From positions 36,649 through 100,648 of the forward strand of contig NZ_JAUSFI010000072.1 of NCBI RefSeq assembly GCF_030651495.1: 64,000 nucleotides of DNA. The letters run 5' to 3'. Origin of the DNA: Undibacterium sp. Its GTDB lineage: Bacteria; Pseudomonadota; Gammaproteobacteria; Burkholderiales; Burkholderiaceae_D. A program made the position numbers and the translations under genes. Of the stretch, positions 16,607 to 24,463 are shown in pieces; positions within the stretch are counted from its first letter, which is position 1; each line of letters begins with the position of its first letter. The notes beneath the pieces were generated by a model, which saw only the letters and a program-made list of their open reading frames with translations, searched no databases and was not told where the DNA came from.

Positions 16607-17431
16607 TCAGCTGCGCTCTTCGTGTCGTCCGACAACTTCACGGTAAGCGTGCCAGGTGGCATGCCCTACCACGGGCATCGCCACGATCAAGCCCAAATTC
16701 CAGGTAAAAAACCCCAGCACGACCAAGGCAACAATCATCAAGGCCCAGACCATCGTCACCGGCACGTTGACGAACAAGGCAACCGTACTGATGATCATCG
16801 CGGTAATCGCGTCGGTATCGCGATCGAGCATCAGGGGAATCGAGACCCAGCTGATGGCAAACACGATGCTGGCGAAGATAAAGCCGATGCAGCAATACAC
16901 CGCAATGAATTCCAGATTACCCAGCGAAAACAGCTGTGACAAAAACCCGTGCAGGGTCGGCATCCCCTTGTTATAGAACAGGGCGAACACCACCAGCGAG
17001 GCGCGCGCCCATACCAGCATGATCACCGCCAGCACCAGCGCCAGAATGCCGATATTGCTCCAGCGTCCACGCATCGAAAACAAAGTAACCAGCATGCGGG
17101 ATTTTTCGCTTTCAAGACGGCGACTTATATCGTACAAGCCGAGCGACAGCAAAGGCCCCAGCAACAAAAATCCGCAAGACATTGCCGACAAATATTGCGG
17201 CGCATTGGACAGTATCGTGCTTAGCAACAAACCCATTCCGGCGAAACAAAGGCCATAAAACAAACTGGCCTTGGGCGAAGCGCAAAAATCCTGCCAGCCC
17301 AGTTTCAGCCAGGCAAAAGGCCGCAAAACACCCACCCGCCGGATAGGGGGAAAAGGAGATTCTTCATCGATGACGCTTTTAATATCTGGTGCGGCACTAT
17401 CGCCCGACCTTCCGCCAGCCTGATCCTGCAT
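16607..17431 (-). CDS. BPSS1780-type (DUF2189) membrane protein
   Basis: A 274-residue polytopic membrane protein with at least six helices. The DUF2189 pattern is visible: RPFAWLKLGWQDFCASPKAS near residue 37, SWVSIPLMLDRDTDAITAM near 200, and GHATWHAYREVV at the C-terminus. The family is common in Burkholderiales, without assigned function. The start ATG 17431 follows a strong AGGAGA site. An FNR-type box lies 53-66 bp upstream of this start, so oxygen-dependent control is possible. Confidence 0.85.
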   Translation of the reverse strand: MQDQAGGRSGDSAAPDIKSVIDEESPFPPIRRVGVLRPFAWLKLGWQDFCASPKASLFYGLCFAGMGLLLSTILSNAPQYLSAMSCGFLLLGPLLSLGLYDISRRLESEKSRMLVTLFSMRGRWSNIGILALVLAVIMLVWARASLVVFALFYNKGMPTLHGFLSQLFSLGNLEFIAVYCCIGFIFASIVFAISWVSIPLMLDRDTDAITAMIISTVALFVNVPVTMVWALMIVALVVLGFFTWNLGLIVAMPVVGHATWHAYREVVGRHEERS

Positions 17432-17775
17432 ACTTGTCTCCTAGATTTGTCAATTATTTTTATAAGTACTTGCGTCATTTTTCATGATCTACATCAACGT
17501 TATGCTAAAACACTTATCGCAGTTTAGGCAATGCTTACCTGAAAATTCCCAAAAAACTATTCCACTCATATATACCCCCCATATTTCATAAAAAAATACC
17601 CCCTTTTGCGCATGAAAATAGAGCCTCATGAAAATATACTGGGGTGGAGTATTAATTTATATAAAGAATTTTAAAAAATATAGTTCGGATGGCCATAGTT
17701 CCAATAGGTAATTGTGAGTGAGCAACAGTTTCAGTAGGATCAGGCGTATTTACCCTATCAATCTGAAAGAAGTGC
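17432..17775. other. Divergent regulatory region between DUF2189 and P-box protein genes
   Basis: A 344-bp AT-rich gap. Besides the FNR-like site at 17484-17497 it contains TACCCCC twice, spaced 24 bp (17573, 17597), CATGAAAATA twice (17611-17620 and 17627-17636) and an imperfect palindrome TACTGGGGTGGAGTA (17637-17651). The arrangement suggests an operator cluster; the binding proteins are unknown. Confidence 0.5.
17484..17497. promoter_or_regulatory. FNR/DNR-type binding site
   Basis: ATGATCTACATCAA matches the FNR-family consensus TTGAT-N4-ATCAA at nine of ten defined positions. It lies in the divergent region, 53 bp from the DUF2189 start and 278 bp from the P-box protein start. Confidence 0.6.
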
Positions 17776-18570
17776 ATGAAACGCAGAAATTTCCTGGCTG
17801 GTGGCCTGTTACTGGTAAGTCACTTGGGATGGCTACCGACTGCCCAGGCGCAAGTGAGCAACAGCGCCGATGCCATCAATAAATCGGGGCGGCAACGCAT
17901 GCTGTCTCAACGCTTAGCCAAAAGCTACTTACAAATCGGCTTGGATATCGACACCGAGCATTCCAAAAAAAACCTCGACCTGTCGCTGGCCCTGTTTGAC
18001 CGTCAATTGGTAGAGCTGCGCGCATTCGCCCCTACCCCCAACATCAAATCTGCTTTGGACGAAATGGAAAAAGCATGGCTCAGCTACAAAGATCTGCTAG
18101 TCGGGAAAACGCCGAATAAAATCGATGGCAAAACCGTTATTACGCTGAGCGAAGACATTTTGCGCATGGCAGAAAGGGTGACGTCACAGCTAGAAAAATA
18201 TGCCGGCAGCAGCAATGGGCAGCTAGTCAACTTATCCGGCCGTCAGCGCATGTTGTCACAAAGAATGGCCAAGTATTATCAGGCGGCACAGTGGAATATT
18301 GCCTCATCAGATGACAGCGGCAAACTAGATACCATGCGCAAGGAGTTTGTAGCCGGTTTGGCGGCACTGAACAACGCCCCCGGCAATACGACAAAAATCA
18401 AGGAAGAGCTGGCAATGGCGCAGCAGCAATGGCTATTTTTCGATGCGGCATTGAAGCAAACCGAAGATGCTAAAGGACGTCGCGTAGCGGCGACCAATGT
18501 CGCCACCACCAGCGAGCGCCTGCTTGAGATCATGGATAAGGTGACGGGACTGTATCAGCAAATTTCCTGA
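17776..18570 (+). CDS. Tat-exported protein with two PilJ-N/NarX-type P-box domains
   Basis: A 264-residue protein. The N-terminus KRRNFLAGG followed by a hydrophobic stretch and AQAQ is a Tat signal peptide. Two P-box-like repeats follow: NKSGRQRMLSQRLAKSYLQ (about residues 35-53) and NLSGRQRMLSQRMAKYYQ (about 153-170), each starting a helical bundle. The P-box binds nitrate/nitrite in NarX and NarQ sensors, and the same domain occurs in PilJ. There is no membrane helix or signalling domain, so this is a free periplasmic P-box protein. It may bind nitrate or related anions. The FNR-type box and TAC(C5) repeats upstream fit anaerobic or nitrate control. Confidence 0.82.
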   Translation: MKRRNFLAGGLLLVSHLGWLPTAQAQVSNSADAINKSGRQRMLSQRLAKSYLQIGLDIDTEHSKKNLDLSLALFDRQLVELRAFAPTPNIKSALDEMEKAWLSYKDLLVGKTPNKIDGKTVITLSEDILRMAERVTSQLEKYAGSSNGQLVNLSGRQRMLSQRMAKYYQAAQWNIASSDDSGKLDTMRKEFVAGLAALNNAPGNTTKIKEELAMAQQQWLFFDAALKQTEDAKGRRVAATNVATTSERLLEIMDKVTGLYQQIS

Positions 18571-18686
18571 TGACCGAATAGCACCTAAGAAGAGTGACTT
18601 CAGTTGACCTGGGGTTGCTCTGATTTTCACTGAGAACAACTCAGGACAGCGTAATTGTGATGATTCGCAAGCTTACTATTTCAATA

Positions 18687-19709
18687 TCAAGCCGCCATGC
18701 GTACGGTATTTCTTCCCGACTGTTTCGCCTCATACAGCATGGCATCTGCACGCTGAAACCATGCATCGCCGCTTTCGGCATGATTTCGCTGCGCGACGCC
18801 AATCGATACTGTCACCGGGTAATTGGCAATAAACTCCGTCTTCGCTACCAGCATGCGCAGCTCTTCCGCGAGATGGCTGACAGTATCGACATTGACACCA
18901 ACGGCGACGATGACAAACTCCTCGCCACCAAAGCGAAATAAACTATCAATCACGCGAATTCTGGAACGTATCAGGTCACAAAACTTAATCAACACCTGAT
19001 CACCGGCCGCATGCCCAAATTGATCATTGACGTTCTTAAAATAATCCAGATCCAATACAAACAAACAGGCGCTAACATCTGCATTATTCGGCTTATAAAG
19101 ATCCGTCAACATATGGTCAAAAGCACGTCGATTGCCCACACCGGTAAGGAAATCAATTTCAGCCTGATGATTCAATTCCAAATGTTGCAAGCTAGTGCGA
19201 TGAGAAAATATATACGAAAACAGGTTAATCAACACCAGGGTCACGACCACACTTAATAAATCCACCATCGGCATTTTCCCTATCAAAATAACAACAAGGG
19301 AAAATAAAGACGCCATGTTAATAACGAATGCTTCCCGTGCTTTGAGCATGAAAAAAGCAGCAATCATGGTCGGGTAGACCCAATACACGATGGATGAGCC
19401 TTTGACAGAAATCGAGGCGAGCATGCCTATCGAATAGAATATCGTGATGACAATACTACCGAGACGCACTCTGCGGGTAACCCAGACAAAAGTCAGCACA
19501 GCAATCATCCCGGCCACAATCGCCATATCGACCGCCGCCAGCGCCCAATTGCGCTGCATCATCCGGATAATGCCGAAAGGAAGAATACTGGGAATACTCA
19601 GCCCACCGAGCAGCATTAAAATAATTTCTTCTGTCGAGCGTTTTGAGATGGCGTGTATGAGCTTCACATTAATTATGCCTTTGGTGTCGTGGCTATCCAT
19701 TCTATGCAT
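18687..19709 (-). CDS. Membrane diguanylate cyclase (GGDEF)
   Basis: A 340-residue protein with about six N-terminal transmembrane helices (residues 25-170) and a C-terminal GGDEF domain: GVGNRRAFD, LDLDYFKNVNDQFGHAAGDQVL, RFGGEEFVIVAVG. RVID five residues before GGEEF forms a canonical inhibitory I-site, so product feedback is expected. ATG codons at 19709 and 19700 are both possible starts. It synthesises c-di-GMP; the input signal is not visible. Convergent with the P-box gene. Confidence 0.9.
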   Translation of the reverse strand: MHRMDSHDTKGIINVKLIHAISKRSTEEIILMLLGGLSIPSILPFGIIRMMQRNWALAAVDMAIVAGMIAVLTFVWVTRRVRLGSIVITIFYSIGMLASISVKGSSIVYWVYPTMIAAFFMLKAREAFVINMASLFSLVVILIGKMPMVDLLSVVVTLVLINLFSYIFSHRTSLQHLELNHQAEIDFLTGVGNRRAFDHMLTDLYKPNNADVSACLFVLDLDYFKNVNDQFGHAAGDQVLIKFCDLIRSRIRVIDSLFRFGGEEFVIVAVGVNVDTVSHLAEELRMLVAKTEFIANYPVTVSIGVAQRNHAESGDAWFQRADAMLYEAKQSGRNTVRMAA

Positions 19710-20062
19710 CGATAATTAAAGTGCTAACCCAGGTATCCCAGTCTCAGAATACCCATCACGACGCAAAGAATAAACAACAAAAAATTATCCGTATTCCGTG
19801 AGTTTCAGATCTTAAAAATTAAATATAGATATAGATATAGAAATGGGATCGCCAGAAGTGTCTTTTAGTGTCTGCTCTCAAAACAATCAAACCATGCTTT
19901 CAGCTGATTGGAATCTCACAGATCTCTTAGGTACAGACTACTACAAAATATATTGCTCACGGGAAAACTTTTTTAGTGGTGATTGCCTAAATCCCAAAAA
20001 ACCACAGTATGAGGAACTTGAAATTGCGCGAGAAAGGCTGCTAATCAACTTTCTCGCGCAAT
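19710..20062. other. Intergenic region with short tandem repeat; no supported gene
   Basis: The gap between the GGDEF gene start and the end of the hypothetical gene at 20063 contains three tandem ATATAG units (19823-19840). A 75-codon frame at 19843-20070 has no ribosome-binding site and reads through the terminator hairpin, so I do not annotate it. Confidence 0.5.
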
Positions 20063-20064
20063 TT
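20021..20064. terminator. 16-bp perfect inverted repeat overlapping a stop codon
   Basis: AAATTGCGCGAGAAAG (20021-20036) pairs perfectly with CTTTCTCGCGCAATTT (20049-20064) around a 12-nt loop. The right arm includes two bases of the stop codon of the minus-strand gene 20063-20506. The stem is strong, but the U-tract on the minus strand is poor, so termination may need help. Confidence 0.65.
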
Positions 20065-20506
20065 ATTTGACGACAGCGGGCGCAGACGCTGGAGCCGCTG
20101 GCTCAGCCTCATCGGTGTGAACAACCACACCAGGTGACAAAGAAATATCATTGGCAACAGTCACCTTGGTAACGTAATGACGTGTTTCACCAAAGCAAGT
20201 GGTTGGCAAGCCGACTTTCTCTTCATAATGCAAAGTGACTCGTCTGCCCATCACCTTGGCGATCTCGGCTGCGACTACATCATCGTGTACGGTGAATAAA
20301 AACTTCTCTACCGTTGCGCTGCCAGGCAAAGAAACCAGTGCCAATTCACCTTCCCAAGTCTTACAGAGCCAGCCTTTATTCGACAATTTTTGAATCCAGC
20401 CAGCCCGCTCGCCCGATGAATAACTCCAGTTGAGTGCCCATGCAAAATACGCTGTCACCAGCAAGATAAGTACCAGTAAAGCAAGAAAAATTCTTTTGAA
20501 AGTCAT
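20063..20506 (-). CDS. Conserved hypothetical membrane-anchored protein
   Basis: A 147-residue protein with one N-terminal membrane helix (about 5-25), then a periplasmic beta-rich domain including NWSYSSGERAGWIQKLSNKG, WLCKTWEGELALVSLPG and HYEEKVGLPTTCFGETRHYV. I recall similar proteins as conserved hypotheticals in Burkholderiales, but know no function. The two cysteines (in LCKTWE and TTCFGE) could form a disulfide. The C-terminal Ala/Pro tail is low complexity. Confidence 0.75.
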   Translation of the reverse strand: MTFKRIFLALLVLILLVTAYFAWALNWSYSSGERAGWIQKLSNKGWLCKTWEGELALVSLPGSATVEKFLFTVHDDVVAAEIAKVMGRRVTLHYEEKVGLPTTCFGETRHYVTKVTVANDISLSPGVVVHTDEAEPAAPASAPAVVK

Positions 20507-20841
20507 GTCAGGATTAGTTTCTTTAAGTTAAGTAAAGTTAAGTAAAAAGTAAATAAGTTGATACCTAGTGTATCAATGAAGTGTATTGGATTCGATCAAA
20601 CATGGTCAATCAATGATTTATTTCGTATGAAATCATGTGCTGACATATAAAAAAATACTCAATGCACAACAATGACAAGCTAATCAACGGCTGCAAAGCA
20701 TGGGCTGGCTTGGCATGGATTTCTCGCTAAAATAGTTAACTGGCTTAGCTTAAATTAAACATTCACAGATGATTGACAGCCGCGCCAAAGAAAAAACGAG
20801 CCACTCCGACCCGTTTTTTCTATCGGAATATGGCTAGGCGA
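20507..20841. other. Intergenic region with terminator
   Basis: Near the left end AAGTTAAGTAAAGTTAAGTAAA is a short tandem repeat (20525-20545). The terminator of the DUF4136 gene lies at the right end. The rest is AT-rich and shows no gene. Confidence 0.45.
20788..20821 (-). terminator. Intrinsic terminator downstream of the DUF4136 lipoprotein gene
   Basis: GAAAAAACG and CGTTTTTTC flank a short GC-containing interior. Read on the minus strand, the stem is followed by a U-rich tail shortly after the stop codon at 20842. Confidence 0.65.
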
Positions 20842-21459
20842 TTACTTTGACGGAGCCGGAATCGGATACCTGGCAAAGGCGGCAAGCACAGCCGTATTGA
20901 TCGCTGCCGGTATGTTATTGAGATCCTTATCAGTAACACTACCTGTCACCACCGCTTCCCACACCAGTTGCTTGCGAGCAGCGTCAACTACGTCAATATT
21001 CACCGTACCTTCTTTATAGTGAGAAACGATTGTCTCATCTGCATACAATGGCCATGCCGAGTAGATACCGGTACGATAACCATAATAGCCACCGCCCATG
21101 CCCATACCCATCCCGAAAGTCGGCCCTGGCCTGGTGGTGACACGGATTTTCTCATTCAGTTCGGCATTAAAATTGACCAATAACTGTGGCGCTGCGGTGA
21201 CCAAACGCATACCGCGCGCTTCCATCTCGCGTTGCGTACCCGCCTTTAACTCTTGCGATACGATACTTTGGTAATCGCCGCGATCAGTACCCAGTGGGCT
21301 GACAAATGCAAAGGTTTTATATTGCGTGAAGTCGATCGAACGATCAAATGCGGTACGCACCTCAGGCGCGCTAGCGCAACCGCCCAAGACTAGCAATCCG
21401 CTTGCCAAAGCTAATGGCATTAGCAATAGCAGTAATTTATTTATCAGTTGAGATTTCAT
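20842..21459 (-). CDS. DUF4136 lipoprotein
   Basis: A 205-residue protein with a lipoprotein signal peptide and lipobox LVLGGCASA. The DUF4136 domain follows: DFTQYKTFAFVSPL, a central glycine/methionine-rich stretch (FGMGMGMGGGYYGY), then EGTVNIDVVDAARKQLVWEAVVTG. It is probably an outer-membrane-anchored periplasmic protein of unknown function. Monocistronic, with its own terminator. Confidence 0.85.
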   Translation of the reverse strand: MKSQLINKLLLLLMPLALASGLLVLGGCASAPEVRTAFDRSIDFTQYKTFAFVSPLGTDRGDYQSIVSQELKAGTQREMEARGMRLVTAAPQLLVNFNAELNEKIRVTTRPGPTFGMGMGMGGGYYGYRTGIYSAWPLYADETIVSHYKEGTVNIDVVDAARKQLVWEAVVTGSVTDKDLNNIPAAINTAVLAAFARYPIPAPSK

Positions 21460-21548
21460 ATCTATTTCGCTTTCTTTATTGGTTTAAAAATGAAACAAGG
21501 TTTGATCGGCGCATTCAACATCTTAAAATTCATCCTGATTCGATACCA

Positions 21549-21578
21549 AATAGATGCTAAATAGACGCTAAATAGATA
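21549..21578. repeat. Short imperfect tandem repeat upstream of DUF4136 gene
   Basis: AAATAGATGCT, AAATAGACGCT and AAATAGATACC follow each other in the 259-bp gap before the DUF4136 start. Three imperfect units of about 11-12 bp; possibly an operator array or simple slippage. Confidence 0.4.
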
Positions 21579-21718
21579 CCTGATTCAAAATACCCAGTCA
21601 TAACCGCCATCTGCAGGGAGTCTGGCACTCAGGACTCTTGCTCACCAGCCCCGAGCATCTGGCGACCACCACTAAAGAGCATCAGGTATTGTTAAATTCT
21701 ATACATCTTCTGATAAAT

Positions 21719-22384
21719 TTACCACATCGACATCAAGCTCGCGGCGCGTTGTGACAGCGCGTCGGCTGCGGCATTTTTATGACGCGGAATCCAGCGCAAG
21801 CTGACCTGGTGCAGTTGCGCCATCAAGTCTTGAACCCGGCTACGATGGGCATACAGACTGAGCGCGGCGGCGTCTTCAGATTGCATGGCATCGACGATCA
21901 CGACCTGGCTGTCGCCATAGATGACCAACGGCGACGCTTGCAGCCGTAGCGCCATTTCTAGCACGGCAATCAAGGCGCAGTATTCGGCATCACTACTGCT
22001 GCCGTAGCCAGCATCCTGGCAAATTTCATGCTGCTCTCCATTCGGGTCTGTTAGCACCGCACCAATGCCGCAGCGGCCAGGATTGGGCCGCGCCGAACCG
22101 TCGAACCAGGCTACCCAGGCACCTTCTGGCACCTGGGTAGCAGTCAATTTTAAGGCGCGCGCATCTTGTCTGCTCTGGCGCAATCCCGCGCGCCGATTGG
22201 CGTCCGTCACACGTTGCGCCTGCCGGTCTTGCAGCAATTGGGCCAAGCCATCTGCGCCGGCGACTAATTCCAGCGTTTGCCGTAGCGCCTGCGCTTCGCT
22301 TAGCGATGCCTTGATCGCAAGACGCCGACTCGCGACCCGTTCGGCACGATAAGCAACAGCAATAAGTTGTTCAAATTCTGTCAT
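21719..22384 (-). CDS. RNase HI-family protein with N-terminal helical extension
   Basis: A 221-residue protein. After about 90 residues of helical, Arg/Gln-rich sequence comes an RNase H fold with all catalytic acids: WFDGSARPNPG, SDAEYCALIAVLEMAL, VIYGDSQVVIVDAM, and NAAADALSQRA. It should cleave RNA in RNA-DNA hybrids, although the N-terminal part is unlike classical RnhA. It most resembles the RnhA-like reverse-transcriptase-like RNase H group of Burkholderiales. Confidence 0.85.
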   Translation of the reverse strand: MTEFEQLIAVAYRAERVASRRLAIKASLSEAQALRQTLELVAGADGLAQLLQDRQAQRVTDANRRAGLRQSRQDARALKLTATQVPEGAWVAWFDGSARPNPGRCGIGAVLTDPNGEQHEICQDAGYGSSSDAEYCALIAVLEMALRLQASPLVIYGDSQVVIVDAMQSEDAAALSLYAHRSRVQDLMAQLHQVSLRWIPRHKNAAADALSQRAASLMSMW

Positions 22385-22732
22385 GGGCTATGTTGACTAG
22401 CGTCGATTGGCTGGGTTTATTTATCTTCGTTTCAGTATAAGCGCCGTGTGCGGTCACAGGCGAATTGATCGTTTCACGAAAATGTTCATCGCCTCCCTGC
22501 CAGCGTATCCGGCATGCCGCCTTTCAGAATCTCAAGATGAATCTGAATATTGATTTTATGACTTATGTCAAAATATCAAGCGATATGCATCGATGCCAGC
22601 ATGCACGCCATCTTCGTTACATTTAATTTTTCGCGCATAATATTTTCTTAAGCTTTGACTCGCAAAATGTCGATAAAGCAGCGCCTGATTTCATTTGGCC
22701 GCCTGCTTCGTTGCATCCGTCAAGGAGAAATC
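22385..22732. other. Upstream region of the cytochrome module
   Basis: A 348-bp divergent gap. It contains an FNR-like site at 22558-22571 and, near the end, the ribosome-binding site AAGGAG (22722-22727) for the DUF1924 gene. No further gene was seen. Confidence 0.5.
22558..22571. promoter_or_regulatory. Possible FNR-family binding site
   Basis: ATGACTTATGTCAA is a near-palindrome of the TTGAY-N4-RTCAA type. It deviates from the strict FNR consensus at three positions but keeps the TGA(C/T)-N4-(A/G)TCA core. It lies 162 bp before the first cytochrome gene. Confidence 0.4.
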
Positions 22733-23110
22733 ATGAAAAAATATTTGTTTCCGTTAGTGTTGCTCAGTGCTAATGCCGCCTGGGCTGTCAGTCCGTCCGA
22801 GATGCTGCAGTCGTATGAGGCGTCTTCCGGCAAAGCTTCGGCCCAGCGTGGTGAACAGTTCTTTACCGGCAAGCATGGCAAGGACTGGAGTTGCGCCAGT
22901 TGCCATACCGCCACCCCGAACAAAACGACTGAACATATCGTTACCGGCAAAAGCATAGAGCCACTAGCGCCTGCCGCCAATGCCAAACGCTTCACCGACC
23001 TGGCCAAGTCAGAAAAATGGTTCAAACGCAACTGCAAGGATGTGCTATCCAGAGAATGTAGTGCGCAAGAAAAAGCCGATGTCATTGCCTGGTTGCTCAC
23101 CATTAAATAG
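22733..23110 (+). CDS. DUF1924 monoheme c-type cytochrome
   Basis: A 125-residue protein from ATG 22733 (ribosome-binding site AAGGAGA). It has a signal peptide ending AAWAVSP, then a single heme motif CASCH in a DUF1924 context (RGEQFFTGKHGKDWSCASCH). Distal methionine-like ligands are not obvious; IEPLAPAANAKRF and CKDVLSRECSAQEKADVIAWLL follow the family. Periplasmic electron carrier in one operon with a diheme cytochrome and a membrane cytochrome b. Confidence 0.9.
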   Translation: MKKYLFPLVLLSANAAWAVSPSEMLQSYEASSGKASAQRGEQFFTGKHGKDWSCASCHTATPNKTTEHIVTGKSIEPLAPAANAKRFTDLAKSEKWFKRNCKDVLSRECSAQEKADVIAWLLTIK

Positions 23111-23119
23111 GGGTCTATC

Positions 23120-23599
23120 ATGAAAAAACCATACAGCCGATTCATCGCAGGCGCAGTCGTATGCGCAGGTATGACGCTGGCATCCGCTCTGGCAATGGCC
23201 GACCATATCGGCATGCCCGGCAATATGCCGAAATCCTATGCAGCCGAATGTGCCAGCTGCCATACGCAGTATGCCCCCGGCCTGCTTCCCGCCAAATCCT
23301 GGCACAGCATCATGAATTCGCTCGATAAACACTATGGCAGCGATGCCAGTATCGATGCCAAATCGGTCAGCGAAATTTCTGCCTGGCTGGCAACGAATGC
23401 CGCCAGCTCGCGCAAATTTGCCGAGGCCCCACCAGACAACCGTATCACTAGCAGCGCCTGGTTTACCCGCAAGCATAGCGAAATCAAAAAAGAAACCTGG
23501 TCGCGTGCCGCCATCAAAAGCCGCTCCAACTGTATGGCTTGCCATCAACAAGCCGCCAAGGGTGATTTCGATGAAGACAGTGTCAGGATTCCACGATGA
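23120..23599 (+). CDS. Diheme cytochrome c
   Basis: A 159-residue exported protein with a signal peptide ending ALAMADH and two heme attachment sites, CASCH (about residue 43) and CMACH (about 138). It starts 9 bp after the DUF1924 gene and overlaps the cytochrome b gene by 4 bp (ATGA). The family (DHC-type) commonly occurs with DUF1924 and b-type cytochromes. It is likely to transfer electrons between the membrane cytochrome b and a soluble partner. Confidence 0.9.
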   Translation: MKKPYSRFIAGAVVCAGMTLASALAMADHIGMPGNMPKSYAAECASCHTQYAPGLLPAKSWHSIMNSLDKHYGSDASIDAKSVSEISAWLATNAASSRKFAEAPPDNRITSSAWFTRKHSEIKKETWSRAAIKSRSNCMACHQQAAKGDFDEDSVRIPR

Positions 23600-24234
23600 A
23601 CACGCCAAATACACCAAATACACCAAATACCCCAGCGGGACTGGTCTGGGATCTGCCCGTCAGGATTTTTCACTGGTCGCTCGCGCTCTGCTTTGCGGGT
23701 GCCTGGCTGACTGCCGAGAGCGAATACTGGAAACTATGGCATGTCAGCTTCGGCTATTCGATGGCGCTGCTGGTCGGCTTTCGGCTGGTCTGGGGCGTAG
23801 TTGGCACCCGCTATGCGCGGTTTAGTCAATTTGTAAAGGGCCCTGCTGCACTAAAAAAATATTTCCTGTCGTATTTGCATGGCGCGCCTGAGCATCATAC
23901 CGGCCACAATCCAGCCGGTGCATGGGCTATTCTGGCGATCCTGCTGACGGTCATGATGACGGTGGCAACTGGCTACGCCAGCTACGAAGAAATCGGCGGG
24001 GATATCCTGTCCGAGATTCACGAGGCAATGGCAAGTATCTTGATGGGCATCGTCGTGATTCACATTGCCGCAGTCATACTGACCAGTGTGCTACATCACG
24101 AAAATCTGGTACGCGCCATGTTCACGGGAAAAAAAATCATCGCGCCCGGCGAGGCAATCAGGCGTTCCTGGAGCATCATTGCGCTGCTGCTGTTAGGTGC
24201 ACTGGCTGGCGTCTGGTGGCTGATGTTCCGCTAA
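23596..24234 (+). CDS. Cytochrome b561-type membrane protein
   Basis: A 212-residue protein with four transmembrane helices and the Ni,Fe-hydrogenase/cytochrome b561 pattern: VWDLPVRIFHWSLALCFAG (first heme His), HVSFGYSMALLVGFRLVWGVVG, and IHEAMASILMGIVVIHIAAV. The cytoplasmic N-terminus is an (NTP)4 repeat, encoded by tandem AATACACCA units, suggesting slippage. It should pass electrons from the quinone pool to the two c-type cytochromes encoded upstream. Confidence 0.9.
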   Translation: MNTPNTPNTPNTPAGLVWDLPVRIFHWSLALCFAGAWLTAESEYWKLWHVSFGYSMALLVGFRLVWGVVGTRYARFSQFVKGPAALKKYFLSYLHGAPEHHTGHNPAGAWAILAILLTVMMTVATGYASYEEIGGDILSEIHEAMASILMGIVVIHIAAVILTSVLHHENLVRAMFTGKKIIAPGEAIRRSWSIIALLLLGALAGVWWLMFR

Positions 24235-24463
24235 GGGCTGGCGCCAGCATTGTCTTGATTAGCGACTGATCTCAGGTGAGAAGACATCATGGACCTTCGC
24301 TATTTGCCAAGTTTGAATTATTTCTGGAAAATCGGGTCATATAAAAGCGGCCTGCTTTTTCTGCTCAATCCGATTCAAGTTAATCGTCAAGTTTTCCTTG
24401 CTGCCGACAAGAGTGAAAAATATTGTTGTACTATCCACACTCATTTTTAGATTAGGCGAACCA

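Noticed and set aside
19843..20070. 75-codon plus-strand frame with a start after three ATATAG repeats
   Set aside because: No ribosome-binding site, no recognisable domain, and its end runs through the perfect terminator hairpin of the convergent gene.
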